Origin: Rhodamnia argentea
Taxonomy: Eukaryota > Streptophyta > Magnoliopsida > Myrtales > Myrtaceae
Direction: 5' to 3'
NCBI RefSeq assembly: GCF_020921035.1
Contig: NC_063150.1
Coordinates: 3,968,001 to 4,032,000 of the forward strand
DNA: 64,000 bases
Shown: positions 37,075-47,820 of the stretch, piece after piece
How the letters are laid out: each line of letters starts with the position of its first letter
Numbering within the stretch: the stretch's first letter is position 1
Notes under the pieces: generated by a model
What the model was told of the DNA's origin: nothing
The model's input: only the letters and a program-made list of their open reading frames with translations
Databases searched by the model: none
Position numbers and translations under genes: made by a program

Positions 37075-39060
37075 TCATCTAATCCTATTCTTAGTGAACA
37101 AATATACCTCCAACACAGCTTTGGCTTCGGGTTCAAATGCTTTGCAAAGAATTTCATAGCTTGCCTCACTGCCCAGCTATCAAAGAAGAAATTGAACCTT
37201 TTGACAAATTGATAAAAGTAAGCTTGCGAATCTCCGATGCATAAAAGAAAAACATACCAATGGATTGACTCTTGAGGGTGAAATTGATGATACAATGTAT
37301 CTGCACATAATCAACAAGTAATCAGAATATTGGTTGCAAGAAGAATGAACCTACCATAGCTACTTATTTGATGTGCTTTTAGTTAACACGAATTAACATG
37401 AAAAGACAGGATCTCTTACTAACTTGGTAAAACTATTAACCTTACTTAGTTTTCAACAGCAAAAACTTAACTCCAACTGGAAAATAATTACTACAGTAGA
37501 ATAAACATATTGCCAACATGCTGCTTGGTTCCAGCTAGAAAAATGATTCCTGTCCATCTCTGTTCCTAATTAATCTTACAACTTCACCTAAAAATCCATA
37601 TGGGGTTTGCACCAGTTAGTAGCTACAGAAAGATATTAAAGAATTACCTCAGCTTACTAGTATAGAACTTCATAGCTGACAAATTGGTTTTCTGTACCGT
37701 AAGTACCACAGCACCCATGCGATTCTATAGAAGATATGCAAGGAAAGATACAGGAGTAAACCCATCCATTAGATTAAGGAAAAGAACACATAATACAAGT
37801 AGATATTACGGTATCTAAATATGGGACTTATGATTCTGGAAACCAACAAACAATCACACGAATAACAACAAGATTGACTGAAGATGCAAAAGCATTTCCG
37901 TACATATCCATCCATCCTCCATCACTCCAAGAGATCTTCTTTAAAGAAACAAGAAAACAGAATTATATAACATCAAACCTTTCTAGCGATAAGCTCAATC
38001 AACTGCATCAAAAATTTACCCAGCCCCTTCCCTTGGACATGAGGCTCAAGCTGTATCTCATACACGTAGAGGACAGGTATTTCTTCCTCCACAAGAAAAC
38101 GGAAGTGAACAAACCCGACAATGCTTACAATCTCCAACATGCTATCAGTAACTTCTTTTTTTGCCTCAACCACCGACGGCATCCCGTCAGCACTGGCATT
38201 CGCAACATCGTGAACAAATATATAGCGTGCTTCAGAAGCAACCATTTCCCGGCGCTTCACCTTCTCCTCTGCAGGCCACTCAGCTCCGAAAGGACCTTCC
38301 ATGTTGGCCTGAAGACTCGAAGCTAACAAAGTTTAATCCATAAGAAAAAGTTTCGCAGACTTGTTTGAGGAAAGAAAAAAGAGAACTTTTTCCTTCGTGT
38401 TTCAGAGAATCAATGCCGAAAACTTAAAAGACTTCAGCTTCCGGTACCTTAAGCAGGTTGTACACATACTGCTTGACAGAAGAAGATAATCTATCTCCAC
38501 GTCCCCAATCCAAATAAACGGAGACACCTAACAATCAATCCGGCCTCGTCACTCGACATAGCTATGACCAGATTATTGTCCCAACTTCAATATTCAGAAC
38601 GAACAGTCATCCAGATTATAGAGAACAATTGGAAAAATGAAAAATAAAAAAACAAATGAAGCAATGAACAACATCAAGCCTCGGAAACACGCACATTGCA
38701 ACGGCATAATGCAGAACAACGAAAGGTAATTTTCTTATTGAAGGAGAGATTGATCGTGGAAAAAGCCAAATAGACGACGAAGCGTACCGTTGCGGTTGTA
38801 ATGGCGGAAGGCCTGGAAGGAAACGAGATGGTCGGTTTCGGAAGAAGCCGCTCTTACCAGCTCGTCGACTGCTTTCTTCTTCTCCAGAACCTGCGCTTCA
38901 GTGCGAAAAGAAATCGAGAGTTAGTCCCTTCGTTCGCCCGTCGACGATTTCGGTCGAAATCTGCAAGACTGCTCGGGGAAAGAGAAGCTCGTATGTAGAT
39001 TGCCTCTTTGCGTTTCAGTTTCTTTCCTTTGTTGCGCGCGCTCTGTCCCTTGGACTCCAT
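37075..39060 (-). CDS. NAA40: N-alpha-acetyltransferase 40 (NatD), 7 coding exons
   Basis: Minus-strand exons: 39060-39004, 38890-38788, 38527-38448, 38308-37979, 37724-37648, 37300-37258 and 37176-37108, giving 253 residues. NAA40 acetylates the N-terminus of histones H4 and H2A. Conserved parts are KRKE|VLEKKKAVDELVRAAS, GPFGAEWPAEEKVKRREM, EARYIFV, the strand LYVYEIQLEPHVQ, the acetyl-CoA loop QGKGLG (~172-177), and GAVVLTVQKTN followed by AMKFYTSKLRYIVSSISPSRVNP. Intron 1 appears to start with GC (AAAGAG|gcaatc): no GT in the region gives the conserved peptide. The C-terminal end is uncertain. Reading on past exon 7 adds ten residues (VYLFTKNRIR) to TGA at 37075, while a 63-bp intron to 37044 would add only two. 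Confidence 0.9.
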
Positions 39061-39980
39061 TGATGGAAGCTCGTCGTCTCTTCTTCGTCAGCGGCTGTGC
39101 AAGTTGAGAGTTGAAGCTGCGTCAAACAGAGAGGCAAAGAGGGCTGAATTAGATTTTGCTCCCGGACACTTGCCGCAACTGCAAATTTACCCCCCGAACT
39201 TTTAGGTTTTTACACTGTGGCCCTCGAAACTCTCGAAAACAATTGCAATGGTCTCTGCGACTCCGACTATTTTTCGATCGGAGCTCCGGCCGTGGGCTTG
39301 TCATGGATTAGTCACGCGCGAAAGATAATCACTCTTTTTCTGGCAGCAATTTTTATTTCTGCTCCTGAACAAGTTTCTGAGCAAAGAAACGTATTTGACA
39401 TTGACATAAAATTTCAGTTATCGAAACAAAAATTTATTTAATTACATCATAAAATTTCGACGGTTGCCGGTTGCCAAACCTTAGACGGGCCCGCGACTAG
39501 CAGACAACAATCAAAGAGAGGGACGCAAGAGAGAGGGAGGGAGCGATGAAAAGAATTCTTATTTATGTTTCTATTCCGGAAACGGATAAGTAAAAATTTG
39601 CTCTCTCATTTTTGTTTCAAACATATTTATGGACTAAAAATTTGTTTCAGAAATAGAAAAACGAACTTGCATTATCAAACAGTTTTCTATTCCAAACATA
39701 TTCAAGAAATAAATTTTATAGAAAAACAAAGAAACAGAATGGTTATCATGCATACCCTTAGCTATTCTTACCAAGGAAAAATCTGCCGAACAATATCGTA
39801 AAGTGGGTTTTGCCCCCAAATTCTAACTAGTTTAATAATTTCCCCCTCTAGAGTTCTGAAATCAGTTGTGATGTCTCCCTTGTGGTGACTCTTACAAATT
39901 ATCATAAAAGACTTTTAATAATTATGATAAGTGCACTGGAAGTCCTAAAGCTTGTTACCAAAATGTAATTGAGTCTTAAA
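39061..39980. other. Spacer upstream of NAA40
   Basis: Holds the NAA40 promoter side, without a clear TATA box, and a repeat-like stretch (ccccgaacttttaggttttt near 39190). No gene seen. Confidence 0.4.
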
Positions 39981-39984
39981 ACTT

Positions 39985-40500
39985 TCAAAAAATGTAATCA
40001 AGTCCTAAAACTTGTCAAATTGGTTCAATCAAAGCATTTCGTTAAATTTGTCCAATTAAGCTAATTGAAATGCCAACGCATCTTATTCTATTGCTTTCTT
40101 ACAACATGGCGATAATGTGGTGCTCACCAAGCGTCTCTTCCCCCACATTTTGGCCAACAGGCGAGGGTCATCCGGCTTCGAGAAGGCCCATGCGACTTCA
40201 ACTAGCCCAATCCCGGCAAATGTGGCAATAGCCACAAGCGAAGGCTTTGGCATAGCCGTGTGTGTGTTTGTGTGTTCTTTTTTAGTTTTTAGCCCTCTTT
40301 TTAAAATATAATTTAGTTTATATTTTTTTTAAAAAAATGAATACTTTTAAGACGGGGCGCTTGATAGGTGCCACAGCATCGCCATGTGTCTTAAAAAAGT
40401 AATAAAATAAGACAAGTTGGCATTTTCAGTTAGTCTAATTGAATGGAGCAAGCGAAAGTGTTCGATTGAATTAATATGTCAAGTTTTAGGATTGGGAAAA
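39985..40500. mobile_element. ~515-bp fold-back element with ~90-bp imperfect inverted ends
   Basis: The left segment aatcaagtcctaaaacttgt ... gaaatgccaacgcatctta (39997-40086) matches the reverse complement of 40400-40500 (caatcctaaaacttgac ... gaaaatgccaacttgtctta). The left half is also a member of the dispersed 'caagtcctaaaacttgtcaaattgg' family seen at 24425 and 50690. Non-coding; a MITE or fold-back element is the simplest reading. Confidence 0.55.
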
Positions 40501-40575
40501 AACCACCAAAACCCCAAATTATGCCAACGTGACACATTTTCCTTCAACTTTTTTTTGCGACACAAAAAACCCCAA

Positions 40576-40710
40576 TTGAAGAGTGTCTCCATCATCTATG
40601 CTTCACGAGAAGCAAATTGTTGTGCAGACTAGGTTGCAAAAGCTCATGGACTCGGTTATCTACTCTCCAATTGAATTTCTAAGCCTCCCAACTCTTTTGG
40701 GATTTGTTAT
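40576..40710 (+). pseudogene. LINE-type RNase H remnant
   Basis: The frame reads SIIYASREANCCAD-stop-VAKAHGLGYLLSN-stop-ISKPPNSF. The REAN..AD..AKxxG arrangement is the end of the RNase H domain found in plant non-LTR retrotransposons. Both stops fall where the family usually has tryptophan, consistent with TGG changing to TAG and TGA. Only ~45 codons remain. Confidence 0.5.
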
Positions 40711-40744
40711 GTTTTAAAGCTAGTTGTGTTTATTTTGTGGGAAC

Positions 40745-41805
40745 TTGATAGCAAAATGAAAGCACGCGTTCTTTAGAAAAAAAAAAAACATAAACAGGGG
40801 AGACATCGTAGCCCATTTCAAGATTTCAGAGGGGGGAATTCAAAAATTGAAATTGCAGGGGTCATTTGCAGTAAATGTAAAAAATCTGGGGTGGACAATG
40901 TTGTCTTCCCATATTGACCCCAAAAAAAAAAAAGGAATGTGGTCTTCCTATGAAGAGAGTGACCAAGTGAGTGAGACCTAGGTGTAGCTCAATAAGAAGA
41001 AAATAGGAAAAAGGAAATGTCATTCATTTATGCCTTTGCATACTAAAATTAACACAGACGAGCATCTTCTGAGCAAATTATATTTTGTTTGAGCTTACAA
41101 GGAACAAATTTCTGATAAAACTATTAACTCCCATTTAATTTCCAAACCGATGATAACATTAAAATTACATTTTGGGGAGGCCACATTAAAATTACGTTTT
41201 GAGACATCCGTTTGATATCCAAAAACTGCTCAGCATCAATTCAACAAGTGGGGGATGTTAAGGTGAGCCGAAAGAAAAGTTGGATAGAGCTGAATCTAAA
41301 TTGGATTCTATGTCGGTTGAGTTTACCTGTTAGCGACGTATGCGTTGAACCGAAAATCGAAATGGACGTTCCGGTTGTCAATGGTTATGAGCTTATGGGA
41401 GTGAAGAAAGACCTGACATGTACACTGCTTAGAAGATCTAAATGTACATCCGAATCAAGCGATCAACTTGTTTGGGCCAGAGGAGAAAATGTATCATCTG
41501 ACTACATCGAAACAATGCTTAGAAGATCCCCAGAAAGGATGGCCCGTTGATCTATCATTAGTCAATAGCAATCTGGTGCGGTAACCGCGTCACGAATTCA
41601 ACTCAGCACAAAGATGCTTGCCAATCAACAATATGGACCAGAACATTACTGGATTCAGTCGGGCCATTGAGAAATTACAGCATACCGTCGCAGAGAACTG
41701 ATCAGAAGACTACATGACAAGTGCAGAGTAGCATAGAAACCAATGGCCGTGTAATTACGTTAATATGAGCAAATGCATCATCATCAATAGAAAGCACGAT
41801 GTCAA
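40745..41805. other. Intergenic stretch, no recognised gene
   Basis: A 112-codon plus-strand frame at 41212-41550 resembles no family known to me and has no clear coding features. Nothing else supported. Confidence 0.4.
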
Positions 41806-41936
41806 TGCAAAAGCACATCGTCTATGTGTTTAGCTAAGCACGGTTTAAGACCATCGGTCTCACTAGCAGCGCAAAAGCACATCATCTATATGTTTAGCTA
41901 AGCACAGTTTAAGACCATCGGTCTCACTAGCAGCCA
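41806..41936 (+). repeat. Tandem duplication, ~61-bp unit, 2 copies
   Basis: gcaaaagcacatc.tctat.tg, then tttagctaagcac.gttt and aagaccatcggtctcactag, occur twice head to tail with about four differences. Confidence 0.85.
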
Positions 41937-42349
41937 AATACTATCGAAACATATCAGAAAACAGCCATCAGAAGACGCTCTCTCCATATTGCAGAAATGG
42001 AGAACCGACTATTTTACTTCCTAGAAAGGTTACTCTTCCTGTATCGTTCTAAAGAACACAAGCCCAGTATAACCTTCAATGACAAGTATTGGTTTGCTGC
42101 TATACACGATTCAGTGATTCAGTTGCAATTAAGGGCGACTGCAACTTCAGCATCCAATGCACATGTTTCCTGCAAACCATGGAGAGCCCCTGGTCAGGAG
42201 AAGGCAGAACAATAACAAAAGCCAAATTGGGATTTAATTCTCTTGGTCCAGAACCAGCAATATGCAGTTAATCTAACATGAGCAGAAGTAATTTGAACAA
42301 TAAATGCAGGATTCTTTAGCGGCATAGGTAAAATCAGTCATGCGTGAAA

Positions 42350-42645
42350 AGTTATGGTCTGTTTAGAGTAGCTTTTAGATTCTTTTTTGCTTTTTCAAAA
42401 ATCTTGTGGGGCACACTTTGACTTTTTTCAACCTTAAAACGCCTTAAACTTTCACAATACATGACCGTTGACACATAGATACGCATGATTTTCATAAACT
42501 AAGGAAAGTAAAAAAAAGTTTCTTTTTGCTTGTGAGAAATCCAAACAAACAAGCCCCGTAAAAGCATAATTTTTCACAAACTCAGGAAAGTAGAAAAGTT
42601 TCTTTTTACTCTTGAGAAATCCAAACAAACAAAGCCCGTACATGA
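42350..42645. repeat. Short element containing a ~77-bp direct duplication
   Basis: The block catgattttcataaactaag, then gaaagtaaaa..gtttcttttt and gagaaatccaaacaaacaa, is present twice (about 42483-42562 and 42566-42640). The surrounding segment starts ggtctgtttagagtagc and ends caaacaaagcccgtac, weakly inverted ends as in small TIR elements. Confidence 0.5.
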
Positions 42646-44633
42646 TAAACATCAAGAGAAAGAATAGAGAGCTGAGATCTGCAAAAGGCACTTGACTAAC
42701 ATGATGTCTCTTTTAAAGGTTCCACACACTGCATTCGGCAACACTTGACTCATAAAACACGATGAACAAAGAAATACTATCAAGTTACAAGCAAACAAAG
42801 ATGGCACCTCCACTTGAATGTAATAAACTGGTGATATCAGCTTGATATAGATTCAAAAACGAAAAATACAGATAATTACAAAGTTAGACCCTGAAGAAGC
42901 CAGAAGAACAGCAGCAAAAACTAGCTGCATTGTAAGTCGAGAAAGTTATTGGTGCCTCCTTTGCCAGTTTGTCTAAAAAAAAAAGGTGATTCTCATTTGT
43001 ATAGTATCATCATTTCCATAACAGGAGAGCTGTCATAGAAGGTTATTGGTCATCATGAGTTCCACAATGCCATAAGATTAACACCACAAATTAATTCAGA
43101 CCATGCACTCCTAACAGTGAGAGATGGGCATCCAACAAATACTACATCCAAAAATAGCGCACTGCAGGTGAGGCTGCCCCGCATGGTGTAAAAGGAAGGA
43201 AGGACCCAACTCATTCCTCAATGCATTACCTTCTAAGATTCAGATTTCTGCTACTTCAGAGTGGATCATTCACATGATTGATGGAAAAAAGAAAAATTCA
43301 TCCTTCTCATTCACCAGATAAAGACACTATTCTGACCAAGAACTACAATTTATCGTATCAAAAGCAATGTACTATCTATACACATATTGGCACAGAAGTT
43401 ATAGACATGGTTTTGTGAGAGCCTGTGGACTTTGAGAAGAGCACCCCTTTTTCCCTTTTTCATTTTAAGCATTTCTGCTTTTACCGGGGTTTGAACCCAG
43501 TCTGCACCAGAACGCCAACCCCCTCCCCCCCCCCCAACAAACCCACCACACCCCTTCCCTTGCCACAGGCTGCGTCACCTTGAATACCATAAGAATTCCA
43601 AGTTTTGCAACAGCTTATTCTGAAAAAACTAGTTCTTTTTCTCTAAGTAGTTTCTACATAACACAGTATAGGATAAACCCGCAAATCAGTTGACCATAAA
43701 TGTCCCATGCTAATAAAAAAACTTCCCTCTCCTCTAATTCAATATAGAGCTAACAAAGTAACAACTACTGTCAAATGCAGCCAGTTGAGAGAACAGTCAG
43801 TTGGATCCCCACACAAGAGAGGCAGCAGGGAGCTTTATAGACAATAAAGTAGAATTGGAAGTTTGCCAACAGAACACTCACACGTGATAAATAGCAGCTT
43901 AACTTTACATATCAAGGCTTCCATCTAAAACCAGTCCTATTGCAAAATACTCAGTGTACAAAGAAAGACGAGGATAAACAAGGGATAAGATGCTACCAGG
44001 AGAAAAAGAAAACCGGCAACAACGAGCTGACACTACGTGGACGAATCAAATAATTCAGACAACCCCTCCTCCCCAAACAGAACACCACCCAAAGCAAGGG
44101 TGCTCGCACATTGATCCTACTCTAAGAACTGTCAGCTCAGACAAAACTCGGGATCAAAAGCACTGGACAACACCAACTTGATATTCATTTCAATAACACG
44201 ACAACTCAGTCTTCCTAAATGCTCACAATACCGCAAAGTTATGTCACCACGCGCACGATCATCTCTCCAAGTAAAAGTTACTGCCACGCGAGAAAAAGAG
44301 CGTTCCTATTCTGATTCATCCCAAGGCCACAAATTCAAAGAGTCACAATAGAGAGCCAACATATAATTTAAGGCACTATCCTGAGAATTTTTCTTCACAA
44401 AATTCATCCATGAGAACGAAGGAAAGCAACAATGGCAGATGTTAAATCACACACTCATCACTTTCGTCTCTCCAATTTACACAAATGAAGCTACTGCAAG
44501 AAGCAGACAACTAACAGACCAACGGCTAACAGTTCAAAATTAAACATCTATGTGCCCTAAAATTGCCTAAGATTTACTCAGCGAAAGTAGGCAAAAAACC
44601 AGAACTGAATCTCGAAACTCACTTGAAAGCGAT
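42646..44633. other. Downstream region of the FAM32A-like gene, no other gene seen
   Basis: No supported exon. At 43483-43508 the plus strand reads accggggtttgaaccc; its complement resembles a tRNA/SINE B box, but no matching A box or cloverleaf was found. A C-rich homopolymer follows at 43521-43536. Confidence 0.4.
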
Positions 44634-44996
44634 TCATTTGCAGTATCGATCCGCCTTCTTCTTCACTCGGTCATCGAGCGCGTCCTCTACGTTCTTGGCC
44701 TTGAACTTGGGGTCGTAGCCGAACTTCTTCGTCTCCACGGGGAACAGCTCCTCATACTTCATCTTCTTCGCCGCGTCGATGGTATAAATATCCTGGGCCC
44801 CCGCGGCAGCGGCGGCGGCGGCGCCACCATCCTCCACTTGCGGCTGCTCGATTTCGCCGTCCTCGACGGCGGCGTCCTTGAGCTTTTGCTTGTGCTTCTT
44901 CTTGTGCTTCTTGTCGATGGACTTGCTGCGAGACGCTAGGGCTCCGCCCTTGAAGGCCAGCCTCCCACCTTTAGCTCGCTCGTAAGGGTCCGACAT
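44634..44996 (-). CDS. FAM32A-like protein, single exon, 120 aa
   Basis: The 120-residue frame begins MSDPYERAKGGRLAFKGGAL and carries a lysine-rich nuclear-type segment (KKHKKKHKQKLKD, ~30-42), an alanine run (~60-66), and the conserved C-terminal region YEELFPVETKKFGYDPKFKA followed by VEDALDDRVKKKADRYCK. This is the DUF1754/FAM32A family; human FAM32A is a spliceosomal protein that helps exon ligation, and plant members are presumed nuclear. The size fits the family and the frame is uninterrupted. The middle Ala/Gly stretch is composed of GC-rich codon repeats. Confidence 0.88.
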   Translation of the reverse strand: MSDPYERAKGGRLAFKGGALASRSKSIDKKHKKKHKQKLKDAAVEDGEIEQPQVEDGGAAAAAAAGAQDIYTIDAAKKMKYEELFPVETKKFGYDPKFKAKNVEDALDDRVKKKADRYCK

Positions 44997-46271
44997 TGAA
45001 CTTGCGATCTCTCTCTCGACTCTCGCTCTCTTCCCCCGGGACGAATTTGGAAACAGCGCGAGGATGAGGCGCTAATTTTCCCTCAGTTTCGCCGGCGTGC
45101 GACCCACGCGCCACCGCCTCTAGGCTCCGTGAACTATGTTGGTAAATGGTGGGCTATCATCTATGGGCTTCGGGTTATTCGGGGGCTTTTAGCCCAAGTC
45201 CTTTTGAAAACAACTTTTTGGGACCTTCAACACTCACAAAATATACGTAACTCCAATTTCTAAGAGGGTTATACATTATTCTCCGGAATTCTCCATCAAT
45301 CTAATTGCACTTGTTGCTAAAAATCAGTTTATGGCGGGGAAAATCGACTGCTTGCTCGAAATTTTAACAGATGGGCATCGTCCTACGTGGAGCGACTTGG
45401 CCATATGGGGGCTCGGACAATCAATGGCCAAAATTGATCCGAGTCGGCAGACTCTAAGTCCACAAAAGATTTTTCTCATTTGAAACATTGATAATGCCAT
45501 GGATGCTCCTGGCCCTAAAATGAAAATAGAGTCTCGGGCTCTATTTGTTTAACGAGAAATGAATGATTTGGAAACTATCTTCCTAAAAATAATAGCTTGT
45601 ATTGCTAAAAATAATTAATCAATAAAAAATATTTTCATTACAAACAAAAATTTATGTCTAAGCATTTTCGTGGACGATAGAAATATTTTCTGTTCATTTA
45701 TTTATGTAAGCAACAAAAGTGATCATTTTTCAAAAAAATAAATTCTTAATCATTTATTTTTCGTTCAACAAAGGAGTGTTATTAATGCGATGTCCAGAAT
45801 ATCAATTTAGGATGGACGAGATACACAGACTTCACATGAAAAAGTCTATGGTGAATTGCACGCATCCCATCTCAGGAGCTCCTAACCTGCAGCAATATTT
45901 ATCTGGGTGGGTCTGCTTTTTCATTGTTTTATATGCTGCCTTACATGATTTATCATTCCTGGTCTGCTCAGAAACCTAAACAGGATGAAAGTGAAAAACA
46001 TAGTATTTGAGCAAAACACAATGGATGAAACACAATCTAGTCATTCACACGTTCGGCGGTATCATCGAGATGATATCTGTGCCAGATGTCATGCCTGCGC
46101 CATAATTAACGGAAATTAAGACCATTCCAATGCTCCTTTTTGCCATGCATAAACTAAACCAACAATTAGATCAGTAGATGTTACAAGGTCACTCTTCAGG
46201 ATGAAGATGCATGGGGCAAGTTTCAGCTTTGAATGACACCAGTGACTCGAAGAGGGAGCTGAGAGTTGAAG
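44997..46271. other. Spacer between FAM32A-like gene and unassigned exons
   Basis: 44997-45130 is the GC-rich leader/promoter side of the FAM32A-like gene. The rest is AT-rich with no supported exon. Confidence 0.4.
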
Positions 46272-47728
46272 TTACATGCACAAAGCTTTTCCCTCTGCTT
46301 CCTGTTTGACACATTTCTCCCGTAAAGCTGAGCTGAGAGCAAGCTTTTCCACGTTCCTGGAATTTACTGCTGAAGTTTAATTTCCGCATACAATAAGAGC
46401 TATACTAAGGATATTAGGGATGCGCTTAGTAACTTCATCAAGGGCTGCATATTAAAGTTTCAAACATTGTATCCAATTTCCTTCAGGGATAGACAACTTA
46501 GTCGATCGGTCAGAGAAACCTTACCTCTACAAGGCAATCTACAAATTACTAATATCATCACATTGCTTGGACTCCCCTGCATTCTATTTACTCGAGAATT
46601 GACAATACTGAGAAGAACTTGTAGAGAGTTTTATGACATAAGAGAAAAGGGCAGATGACTAGATTAAGCACATATCCACTATGTTTGATTCTATAATCTG
46701 GACCAACTATTGCCAGCATAAATCCTTGAATGTTGAAAACCTCCCTTTTTAAAGTTGACAATTACAGACAAACCTGACAGAATCATCCACAAATGGTCAT
46801 CCTCACACAAATCCTGCATTGAACCACAAAGGCGAATAATTTCAATTTGATTCTGCCACGTCAAGTTCATATCCAAAGTAAATTCCCATTCCAGCTGTGA
46901 ATGAAGTGACGCCATTAAAGGACAATGGAATGACAAAATATGAGAACATTAAAAAACTTAGACAAGAACTTAGATTAGTGAGATTCAAATAACCAGAGAT
47001 TTCCGGTTTCAGAATGAACCTTAAAATTTAAGGTACTCTATCGTGGGGATCAGCTCCAGCAATAGACTTGATGAGATAAACGCTCATGTCTTATGCATTG
47101 AATTGACAGCAATTGGCTATATCAACAGAATTTTGAGCATAAAAACAGATTCTTCCAACTGCGACGTAGAAATTTATAAGTTGGACAAGAGTATTATGTA
47201 CAATAACACATACTCATATTGCTAAACAGCTAAGTAGATAACAACAGTATTGCCTCTAAACCTGCTCTCAGTGGAATCTATTCTTGATTCAACCTTCCTA
47301 ACTGATAAAAATGACATTCAGAGACTTTCCCCTTACTCTTGTGCTGTTAAAATCAACACTTTCATTTTTTTTTTATTTTTTTTTTTATTTTTATTTTTTT
47401 TGGTAACCGAGGTGTCCGCGCGGCCACTTTCATTAGTACCTTATAGAATGAAAGAACATGTTGGCTACATCTTATGGTCCTAATTTACAGCAAAGTTGTA
47501 TGGTCCTCGGATATCAAAAACAAGATGTAAAAGCAACATTTACTTTCTGCTGTCACTACAAAATGAATGTGAACTGTTACTAAAAATATTAGAAATTAAA
47601 TGTTTCAAGAAAATGTCTTAACACTAATGCAACAAAAGACGATATTGCCGAGGTACCTCCAGTTCATCCTCTTCCTTGTTTGACCTCTCTATGATCTGAC
47701 CTTTCAGGTCCATCTCATAAATGGAATT
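46272..47728 (-). other. Candidate minus-strand exons of an unrecognised gene
   Basis: Three coding-like blocks lie downstream of the PPR gene on its strand. (1) 47728-47657, exactly 72 bp between tatag and gtacct, reads NSIYEMDLKGQIIERSNKEE and ends DELE. (2) ~46893-46772 between cacag and gtttgt reads LEWEFTLDMNLTWQNQIEII, then RLCGSMQDLCEDDHLW. (3) 46356 downwards after attccag: one frame reads VEKLALSSALREKCVKQEAE, coiled-coil-like, to TAA at 46272. Block phases join 1 to 2 cleanly; joining 2 to 3 selects a different frame. I cannot name the protein. It could be a real short gene, alternative 3' exons or a decayed gene. Confidence 0.25.
47365..47430 (-). repeat. Truncated SINE-like tail
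   Basis: A T-run followed by ggtaaccgaggtgtccgcg on the plus strand reads, on the minus strand, as a 3' SINE end with an A-tail. Only the last ~50 bp appear to be present. Confidence 0.4.
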
Positions 47729-47820
47729 CTATATTGTTACAGCACACAAAACCTATAGATATTCTTCTTTACGGAAGAATTGACTACCCACCTAGAGAGA
47801 GAATAATTAACCAACCAAAG

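Noticed and set aside
43483..43508. tRNA gene or intact SINE from the ggtttgaaccc word
   Set aside because: Only a B-box-like word; no A box at the right distance and no cloverleaf could be drawn.
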